This document shows positions 1-4,773 of a stretch of 6,142 nucleotides of DNA, piece by piece; position 1 is the stretch's first letter; each line of letters starts with the position of its first letter. The DNA lies in the NCBI GenBank assembly GCA_937888925.1, contig CALARM010000661.1, positions 1 through 6,142 on the forward strand. Direction: 5' to 3'. The notes under the pieces are model-generated. The model was not told the origin of the DNA. It saw nothing but the letters and a program-made list of their open reading frames with translations, and ran no database searches. The stretch is from an uncultured Synergistia bacterium (GTDB lineage: Bacteria > Eremiobacterota > SpSt-956 > JAKJGF01). A program made the translations under genes and the position numbers.

Positions 1-743
1 ACAATCCACGTTGCCAGTGTTCGTGATTGTTCCGGATTACTTCCTGTTCTCCATATACTGTAATCAGGTCCATCATTTTGATCTTCACTGAAGGTTATAA
101 AATCATCCATAGTCAGGAGTTTGCCGGGAAGAGCCAGAAGTTCTTCAATCCTGTTTAATCGTGTTTCACTGCCTTTATTGTCTTTTTCATTATACTCAAA
201 AAATTGTTCATGAGAATAATGATTTGTATGGCATAAATATCCGTTATCTGTTTCATCTACTGAAAACTCTCCGTCAGGAGCTACTTCTATGACAGCAATT
301 TTCTTTTTATCTCCGAGCAGAAAATAACCGGGATTAATATTGGAAAGGAGTTCTTTGTCGGCCATTACACTGTCTACTGTATTATAATAAGCCAGAGCCT
401 GTTTATTAAGCCCTTCTTTCCCGAGGTCAGTTTCTTCTACCGTAACTACTGTGGCACTGACTATGACCAGACCTTCTTTATTTATTCCTCCTTTAATCCC
501 TCCGCTCCCTTCCGAGTCGGAAGTAAGTGATAAATACCTGTAGCCATCTTCAGGGCTGACAATCTCTATTTTAGTATGATTATCAGATTTCCAGTCTCTG
601 TTTTTGGCAACAAGAGTCATGCCGTCTTTAGTTTTATTGCCTGTGGCACCCCATAAGGTACAGGCTCCGACAGGTAATCCCGATAAAATAAAAGCAGATA
701 AAATAAAAGCAGTTAAAAATGCTTTAACAGATGTTTTTTTCAT
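1..743 (-). CDS. Exported Ntn-hydrolase, C45 / acyl-CoA:6-APA acyltransferase-like (3' end missing)
   Basis: A 247-codon open frame starts at ATG 743 and leaves the window at its C-terminal end. An AAGGAGGGG ribosome site lies 11 bases upstream (755-763). Residues 1-27 form a signal peptide (MKKT, then a hydrophobic run, then PVGA) and are followed directly by Cys28 in CTLWGATG. After it come AKNRDW (46-51), the glycine-rich GSGGIKGGINKEGLV region, GYFLLGDKKKIAIVE (about 138-152), CHTNHY (171-176) and a closing RTLATW (241-246). This order matches the AAT / isopenicillin-N acyltransferase / carcinine hydrolase group, in which an N-terminal Cys is the nucleophile and Asp and Asn residues complete the site. 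These enzymes cleave or transfer amide-linked acyl groups. Inference: signal peptidase cleavage after Ala27 would itself free the catalytic Cys28 outside the membrane. Gly26-Ala27-Cys28 also resembles a weak lipobox. The substrate cannot be read from sequence, and part of the C-terminal region is missing. It lies 161 bases downstream of the metallopeptidase gene on the same strand. Confidence 0.82.
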   Translation of the reverse strand, partial: MKKTSVKAFLTAFILSAFILSGLPVGACTLWGATGNKTKDGMTLVAKNRDWKSDNHTKIEIVSPEDGYRYLSLTSDSEGSGGIKGGINKEGLVIVSATVVTVEETDLGKEGLNKQALAYYNTVDSVMADKELLSNINPGYFLLGDKKKIAVIEVAPDGEFSVDETDNGYLCHTNHYSHEQFFEYNEKDNKGSETRLNRIEELLALPGKLLTMDDFITFSEDQNDGPDYSIWRTGSNPEQSRTLATWI

Positions 744-754
744 ATTCTTTTTTT

Positions 755-763
755 CCCCTCCTT
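755..763 (-). promoter_or_regulatory. Ribosome binding site of the C45-like gene
   Basis: On the minus strand this reads AAGGAGGGG, 11 bases before ATG 743. It is the only strong site near the signal peptide and fixes the start. Confidence 0.75.
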
Positions 764-796
764 AATTTTTGACTGTTTAGAATTTAAGTTGTCGTG

Positions 797-831
797 ATGC
801 GTGACGGGTTTAATCCCTGCGCATAACGCAT
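797..831. repeat. Imperfect inverted repeat upstream of the C45-like gene
   Basis: ATGCGT (797-802) pairs with ACGCAT (826-831), and GGG (806-808) pairs with CCC (815-817) around a TTTAAT loop; an unpaired section lies between the two stems. The right half contains two heptads on the plus strand (GCATAAC, GCATTAC) and the left half contains related heptads on the minus strand (CCGTCAC, GCATCAC). The hairpin is therefore built from opposed copies of the 7-base unit found elsewhere in the window. If transcription starts near 834 it would form the 5' leader of the hydrolase mRNA. Confidence 0.45.
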
Positions 832-840
832 TACGAGGTC

Positions 841-846
841 ATTATA
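841..846 (-). promoter_or_regulatory. Possible -10 box for the C45-like gene
   Basis: A perfect TATAAT is present on the minus strand, which would give a leader of about 90 bases before ATG 743. No good -35 hexamer sits at 16-18 bases (TAAGTT at 17), so the call rests on the -10 alone in AT-rich sequence. Confidence 0.3.
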
Positions 847-871
847 TGGATAGTTATAAAATTAACTTATT

Positions 872-908
872 GTGAACCGTGAGTGAAAGATTGTTACTCA
901 CATTTCAC
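872..908. repeat. Hairpin overlapping the stop of the downstream metallopeptidase gene
   Basis: GTGAA (872-876) pairs with TTCAC (904-908), and GTGAGT (879-884) pairs perfectly with ACTCAC (896-901). A 2x2 internal mismatch separates the stems and the loop is 11 bases. The TGA stop of the 905-2641 gene is inside the arm at 905-907. The right arm is part of a heptad array (TACTCAC, ATTTCAC, TTTTCAC; 895-915). It could slow the polymerase or protect an mRNA end, but there is no GC-rich stem with a U tract, so it is not a typical intrinsic terminator. Confidence 0.45.
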
Positions 909-915
909 TTTTCAC
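895..915. repeat. Three-unit heptad array (nnnTCAC)
   Basis: TACTCAC, ATTTCAC and TTTTCAC are contiguous on the plus strand. The last two units cover the end of the metallopeptidase gene, so its final residues (Ser-Glu-Lys) and stop codon are encoded by repeat sequence. Confidence 0.55.
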
Positions 916-2641
916 TATTAGCTGGAATATCACCACCTTTAGCTGAAAAAGTCTGAAGTTTCAAAGTCGCACCGGCAGTAGAAGTTATTGATGTATTTTC
1001 TATAAGAACAAATATATCTGTAATGTCAGTGCCGAAGTTATTTATTGTTTTTGTTGAATTATTACCATATACTACTTCCTGATTACCTGCATTATAATTC
1101 CCGTTACCGTTATCTTTAATCGGATAGATTACGACTCTGCAATTTGTCGATACTTCACTGAAATCCAGTGTAATTGATCCTTTGAAATTTTTGGATTCAT
1201 AACACCTGTAACCTATGGAAAGAGGTTTTACTGAAATTGTCTCTGTTGAATTATTAGGGTCCTGGATGCAGTCTCTTGCTATAATATAATCATAAGGTTG
1301 ACTGGCTGAACGCTTTTTAAGATTATTAAAACAGGCATTATTAAAAAATTTACCGCCAATATAATAATCTTCCGCCACTTCATTGAAAGTTGTGACAAAA
1401 TCTTTGCCTGTGGCCTCCTGAATTACTGTATTAAATCTGTTAATACTATCCTTCGGTTGAAAGTTTACCATAATATTATGTAAAATAGCTGGATTCTGTT
1501 TTTTTATTATATAACTCCAGAGTATATATCTATTGTAATATCCGGATGTGGAATTGAAAGGACTGTATAAAATATCATAATCCCATCTGCATCCGGCCAG
1601 ATCATACATTTCCTGAGTTTTATTCATGCCATAATACTGCATGGCTACTGCCATACTCTCGTCAAACCAGTCAGGATATACATTCCTGTTGCCATAGGCG
1701 AACTGAATCAAATGAAGCATTTCATGATAGCACGTGCTTTTCCCCAGGGCTTCATTAATATTCAGGGAATTTTTATTAAAGGCCAGATAACCTTTAGTTC
1801 CTGCAACGCCCCAGCTGGTCTTTTCATAAGCAGGTGAGGAAGCAGAGGGATAGATATAGGTATAAATGTAATCTGATGTGCCTGATGTAAGAGCCGATTT
1901 TACCGGCGCCCTGTATCCGAGTCCGCTGAAATAATCATAGGCTTCTTCTATTGCATTCCCGATTGCCTGTGCATAGGATTTATCCTGTTCATTACAGTAG
2001 AATATTTTGAACCGGTTTTTACTGCTTATAATAGAATACTGATAATCTGTTGATGTGCCTATGCCGACTATAATGGGTTCTTCTATTGACCCTTCTTCTT
2101 CTGCTTCTTCCGTCCATTCATTAATATCTTCATCAAGGCAGTTTAGTTCTATCACTATTTCCTTTGTGTTGGAGTCATATGAATAATCCAGAGGGAGCCA
2201 TTCTCCTCCGTTCCATGTGAGAGGCCTCTGCTGGCTGTCGGCTTTTATTCTTACTATGGCAGGCTCCTGTAATTCATCTACTTCATCTTCATTTCCGGAA
2301 GATATTTTGTATATATCCCCGTCATTTACATCGGATGATGTCATGTTGTTAATTTTTACTTTGGCTATTTCTATCTTTCCGTCATTTGCGAGAGCATTGG
2401 GAGGAATATCCACGGTCATATTACCTTCTGTCAGAGTTCCACCGTCTTTTGCTGAAATTGTTGCCATTTTAACATCTGTTTCCGTTAAAAATGATATGAT
2501 ACGAGGGGTTGGTGTGACAGTGGCAAAGGTGGGAACCGGTGTTGGAGTATAAACAGGTAATACGGGACTGCTTCCGTCTCCGCATCCGGCAGATAAGAAT
2601 AATGCAAAAAATACTGTAAGAAGAAAATATTTTTTGTACAT
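905..2641 (-). CDS. Lipoprotein zinc metallopeptidase with ZU5-like domain (paralogue 1)
   Basis: The protein has 578 residues. A lipoprotein signal peptide (MYKKYFLL...LSAGC) puts the lipidated Cys at residue 20, so membrane anchoring is predicted. A Thr/Pro-rich spacer follows (about 27-47). Residues 62-99 carry GGTLTEGNMTVDIPPNAL, the hallmark of a ZU5-like beta domain, and a second beta-rich, acidic stretch runs to about 190. The peptidase core starts near 208 (RFKIFYC). Its HEMLH motif gives zinc ligands His306 and His310 with general base Glu307. Glu328 in WFDES, 17 residues further on, is the likely third ligand (gluzincin pattern, as in M30-like enzymes). A C-terminal beta domain (about 475-565) contains Cys480 and Cys501. 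Start choice: an in-frame ATG at 2713 would add 24 residues made from repeat DNA and bury the signal peptide, whereas ATG 2641 has AAAGGAGTG 6-8 bases upstream and opens a clean lipoprotein signal. The family is recognised only in general terms; the substrate is unknown. It is a tandem paralogue of the 2731-4461 gene, 89 bases away. Confidence 0.8.
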   Translation of the reverse strand: MYKKYFLLTVFFALFLSAGCGDGSSPVLPVYTPTPVPTFATVTPTPRIISFLTETDVKMATISAKDGGTLTEGNMTVDIPPNALANDGKIEIAKVKINNMTSSDVNDGDIYKISSGNEDEVDELQEPAIVRIKADSQQRPLTWNGGEWLPLDYSYDSNTKEIVIELNCLDEDINEWTEEAEEEGSIEEPIIVGIGTSTDYQYSIISSKNRFKIFYCNEQDKSYAQAIGNAIEEAYDYFSGLGYRAPVKSALTSGTSDYIYTYIYPSASSPAYEKTSWGVAGTKGYLAFNKNSLNINEALGKSTCYHEMLHLIQFAYGNRNVYPDWFDESMAVAMQYYGMNKTQEMYDLAGCRWDYDILYSPFNSTSGYYNRYILWSYIIKKQNPAILHNIMVNFQPKDSINRFNTVIQEATGKDFVTTFNEVAEDYYIGGKFFNNACFNNLKKRSASQPYDYIIARDCIQDPNNSTETISVKPLSIGYRCYESKNFKGSITLDFSEVSTNCRVVIYPIKDNGNGNYNAGNQEVVYGNNSTKTINNFGTDITDIFVLIENTSITSTAGATLKLQTFSAKGGDIPANSEK

Positions 2642-2647
2642 ATTACT

Positions 2648-2656
2648 CACTCCTTT
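2648..2656 (-). promoter_or_regulatory. Ribosome binding site that sets the start of the 905-2641 gene
   Basis: The minus strand reads AAAGGAGTG, with GGAG 8 bases before ATG 2641. The alternative ATG at 2713 has only repeat sequence (GTGAAAAGT type) ahead of it and no comparable lipoprotein context. The site lies two to five bases after the 3' arm of the hairpin at 2661-2721. Confidence 0.75.
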
Positions 2657-2660
2657 AATT

Positions 2661-2721
2661 AGTAAAAAGTAAAAACTAAGTAAAATCCAGTTTTTCCACT
2701 TTTCACTTTTCACTTTTTACT
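2661..2721 (-). other. AU-rich 15-bp stem-loop between the two metallopeptidase genes
   Basis: In the minus-strand transcript AGTAAAAAGTGAAAA (2721 to 2707) can pair with TTTTTACTTTTTACT (2675 to 2661). All 15 positions pair, with one G-U, and the loop is about 31 bases. The arms are oppositely oriented heptad repeats. The 3' arm ends just before the ribosome site of the downstream gene. No U-tract follows, so it looks more like an mRNA processing or translation-modulating structure than a terminator. Its stability is limited by almost pure A-U pairing. Confidence 0.5.
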
Positions 2722-2734
2722 TTTCACGACTCAC
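2693..2734. repeat. Six-unit heptad array (mostly TTTTCAC)
   Basis: Contiguous 7-base units on the plus strand read TTTCCAC, TTTTCAC, TTTTCAC, TTTTTAC, TTTTCAC and GACTCAC. The array ends in CTCACGATTT, the same edge as the array at 4622-4649. The TGA stop of the 2731-4461 gene (2731-2733) lies in its last unit. Confidence 0.75.
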
Positions 2735-4461
2735 GATTTCCAAGCGGAAACACTTACTTTGGCATTTGAACTCATAGATGTATTTTCTATAAGGACAAAA
2801 AGATGGGTCATATCACTTCCGAAAGTATATTTTTTTGTTACACTGCCTGTTACTTCTTCTACAGGAGATATGGTATAGATACCATCATTGTCTTTTTTCA
2901 TGGGGAAAATTCTGATTTTGCAGTTTGATGAAAGGTTACTGAAATTTAATTCAAAATTCCCCTCGTAATTCCCGGCTTTATAGCATATATATCTCATAGA
3001 GAGAGGACTTATAGTATAATCGCCGGACCATGTGCCGGGATTAATGCTGTCTCTGTCTATAACAGCACTGTAAGGCTGGCCGGAAGAACGATCGGAAAGT
3101 TTTGAAAAGTAGTCGCTATTAAAAAATTTACCGTAAATATAATAGTCTTCTATAAGGTCATTCATAAGCAGGGGAAGGCTTTCGCCGACATTCTTCTTAA
3201 AGGCCATGTTGAGTTTTTCCGGTTCCACAATATCGGCCGGTTTCAGGTCTGTCATCATATTTTGAAAGAGTTTATTTTTAAGATCTGACCTGTTCATCAT
3301 ATAACTCCAGATAATATATTTATTATAATTATTCTGACTGTTCGAACTCATTTGATTAAAAATTTCATCCCAGAGAAGATCTCTATTCCACCTGCCGTCT
3401 GATAAATCGTATTTTTCCTGAGGCCTGTTAATGGCATAATACTGCATGGAAGTGCACATACTTTCACTGAACCAGCTTTTGTAAGTGCTTCTGTCCCCGC
3501 TGTAAGCATACTGAATTAAATGTAATATTTCATGATAGAAGGTACTTTGATTAACCGGTTTGCTTAAATCCAGAAGGTTTCTATTATATCCGAGATAACC
3601 GGCGGTCCATGCCACACCTTTGTAACCGTCATATTTGTTGCCCATATTACTGTAAACATAGGTATAAATATATTTTGATGTTCCTGTTTTATTGTTAATC
3701 AGTGATTTTACCGGCTCTTTATATCCCAGTTTCTGATAATACTCATAGGCTTCTTCAATGATGGGCTCCATAGTCTTTACGTAGTCTTCTTCACTATTAT
3801 TATAAAATATTTTGAAATGACCATTACCGTTGTTGGTTATCAATTCTTTATCATAACCCGTGTCATTATTCAGTGCTATTACAATAGGCGTTTCTACTGA
3901 TGCTTCATCGCCTCCGCTTTCTATATATGTATTCGTATCGTCATCTATAAAGTTAATCCACAGACTCATTTCTCCTGTATTCGGGTCATATTCATAGTCG
4001 TCTACAGGAAACCAGGACTGCCCGTTATATAAGGCCGGACGCTGATTACTGCTTACATTTTTGAATGTTACTTTCGCAGGTTCTGTTAATTCTTCATCTT
4101 CATCTTTAATACCGGTGGATATTTCATATCCTGTAGTAACATCGGAGCTTTTAAGGGCACCGTTACTGTTAATGCTTACCCTGGAAATTTCTACGGAAGT
4201 GTCCTCACTCATTGAGTTATCTGCTATTTCTATCTCTATATCGCCGAGTGATACAGTGCCGCCGTTTTTGGCCGAAATAAGAGCCTGCTGAGATTCTAAT
4301 TCTGTCAGTGTCGATATAATTTCGCTCTCAGAAGGTGTTACTGATGGAATGGGGCCTGCTGTTGGGGCGGTAATGACAGGAACTGTGCTGTCTCCTCCGC
4401 ATCCTGAGGATAAAGTAATAACTAACATGAGAAGAACGATTACTGAATAATTTTTTTTCAT
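2731..4461 (-). CDS. Lipoprotein zinc metallopeptidase with ZU5-like domain (paralogue 2)
   Basis: The protein has 576 residues. The start at ATG 4461 is supported by AAGGAGG (4470-4476) 8 bases upstream and by an immediate lipoprotein signal ending LSSGC (Cys21). A Pro/Thr/Ser spacer (about 27-46) leads to a ZU5-like segment (about 63-98, NGGTVSLGD...). Here the usual IPPxAL motif reads IADNSM, unlike its neighbour. Acidic beta-rich sequence follows. The peptidase core begins near 214 (GHFKIFYNN) and carries HEILH: zinc ligands His310 and His314, base Glu311. Glu333 in WFSES, 18 residues on, is the probable third ligand. The C-terminal beta domain (about 485-574) conserves two cysteines, 493 and 514, at the same 21-residue spacing as in the paralogue. 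Similarity to the 905-2641 product is collinear over the whole length (for example STxYHExLHLIQxAY, and EDYYIxGKFFN), which points to tandem duplication followed by clear divergence. It is probably anchored at the outer face of a membrane. Substrate unknown. Confidence 0.8.
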   Translation of the reverse strand: MKKNYSVIVLLMLVITLSSGCGGDSTVPVITAPTAGPIPSVTPSESEIISTLTELESQQALISAKNGGTVSLGDIEIEIADNSMSEDTSVEISRVSINSNGALKSSDVTTGYEISTGIKDEDEELTEPAKVTFKNVSSNQRPALYNGQSWFPVDDYEYDPNTGEMSLWINFIDDDTNTYIESGGDEASVETPIVIALNNDTGYDKELITNNGNGHFKIFYNNSEEDYVKTMEPIIEEAYEYYQKLGYKEPVKSLINNKTGTSKYIYTYVYSNMGNKYDGYKGVAWTAGYLGYNRNLLDLSKPVNQSTFYHEILHLIQYAYSGDRSTYKSWFSESMCTSMQYYAINRPQEKYDLSDGRWNRDLLWDEIFNQMSSNSQNNYNKYIIWSYMMNRSDLKNKLFQNMMTDLKPADIVEPEKLNMAFKKNVGESLPLLMNDLIEDYYIYGKFFNSDYFSKLSDRSSGQPYSAVIDRDSINPGTWSGDYTISPLSMRYICYKAGNYEGNFELNFSNLSSNCKIRIFPMKKDNDGIYTISPVEEVTGSVTKKYTFGSDMTHLFVLIENTSMSSNAKVSVSAWKS

Positions 4462-4490
4462 TTAAATAGCCTCCTTGATTTGTATAATAT

Positions 4491-4520
4491 GTTTTATTTA
4501 AAAAAATTACAACCTGTCAA
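4491..4520 (-). promoter_or_regulatory. Candidate promoter of the leftward metallopeptidase gene
   Basis: A perfect minus-strand TTGACA (4520 to 4515) is followed after 18 bases by TAAAAC (4496 to 4491), a 4/6 match to TATAAT. This gives a start near 4484 and a leader of about 22 bases that includes the ribosome site. An alternative pair, TTGTAA/TATTAT, would start transcription within or next to the ribosome site and is less likely. Confidence 0.4.
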
Positions 4521-4560
4521 TTTTACATTACATCATAAATAATTTAAATAGATATTAAAA

Positions 4561-4580
4561 TTTGTAAAAATTTGTAAAAA
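4561..4580. repeat. Tandem 10-base direct repeat
   Basis: TTTGTAAAAA occurs twice in perfect tandem. The 10-base period keeps the A-tracts on one face of the helix, so DNA bending or protein binding is possible. It lies about 40 bases upstream of the leftward promoter candidate. Confidence 0.5.
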
Positions 4581-4621
4581 CCCTCTTTTAAAAATAGAAA
4601 AATTTTTGACGTATCTCTTTC

Positions 4622-4649
4622 GCCTCACGCTTCACGACTCACAACTCAC
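4622..4649. repeat. Four-unit heptad array (consensus GNYTCAC)
   Basis: GCCTCAC, GCTTCAC, GACTCAC and AACTCAC are contiguous. The array is flanked by the short inverted pair TCTTTC (4616-4621, final C at 4621) and GAAAGA (about 4655-4660), and ends with the edge CTCACGATTT seen in the array at 2693-2734. Confidence 0.65.
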
Positions 4650-4664
4650 GATTTGAAAGATGGC

Positions 4665-4691
4665 AATTTGTTAACAAAATTTTAACAAATT
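4665..4691. promoter_or_regulatory. Possible operator: 10-bp inverted repeat upstream of the subtilase promoter
   Basis: AATTTGTTAA (4665-4674) and TTAACAAATT (4682-4691) are perfect inverted copies around a 7-base spacer. The same stretch also contains TTAACAAA twice in direct orientation, 11 bases apart (4671 and 4682), about one helical turn. It sits at roughly -76 to -50 from the predicted start, a usual place for an activator site or UP element. AT-rich composition makes chance symmetry possible. Confidence 0.4.
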
Positions 4692-4707
4692 TCTCTGACT
4701 TTTAGAT

Positions 4708-4734
4708 TTGAAAATATCAGTGATGTGATATAAT
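4708..4734 (+). promoter_or_regulatory. Predicted promoter of the subtilase gene
   Basis: A perfect TATAAT (4729-4734) is preceded by TGA, giving an extended -10 (TGATATAAT). TTGAAA (4708-4713) is a 5/6 match to the -35 box with a short 15-base spacer, which the extended -10 could compensate for. Predicted start about 4741, leaving a leader of about 33 bases to ATG 4774. Confidence 0.6.
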
Positions 4735-4773
4735 AAACTATAGCAAATAATTAATATAAGGAGTGATTTCTCG

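Larger units (their letters stand above)
4462..4773. other. Divergent intergenic region (312 bases)
   Basis: This AT-rich stretch separates the leftward metallopeptidase gene from the rightward subtilase gene. It holds a promoter candidate in each direction, a twofold 10-base tandem repeat (4561-4580), a heptad array (4622-4649) and an inverted/direct repeat (4665-4691). No reading frame with a ribosome site was seen in it. The arrays lie between the two promoters and could separate or coordinate them. Confidence 0.6.

Noticed and set aside
872..908. Intrinsic terminator after the 905-2641 gene
   Set aside because: The stem is short and interrupted and is not followed by a U tract in the minus-strand transcript; kept only as a hairpin.
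2217..2552. Plus-strand open frame of 111 codons
   Set aside because: Lies wholly opposite the ZU5/linker part of a well-supported gene, has no ribosome site and shows no recognisable domain.
2642..2713. 24-residue N-terminal extension of the metallopeptidase from ATG 2713
   Set aside because: It is encoded by the heptad/inverted repeat, has no ribosome site, and would place a lipoprotein signal peptide internally. ATG 2641 has a strong ribosome site.
2693..2734. CRISPR-like array
   Set aside because: Units are 7 bases and contiguous, with no spacers, and no cas genes are present.
4061..4291. Plus-strand open frame of 76 codons
   Set aside because: Antisense to the matching region of the paralogous gene. 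Its similarity to the 2217-2552 frame only mirrors the paralogy of the true genes.
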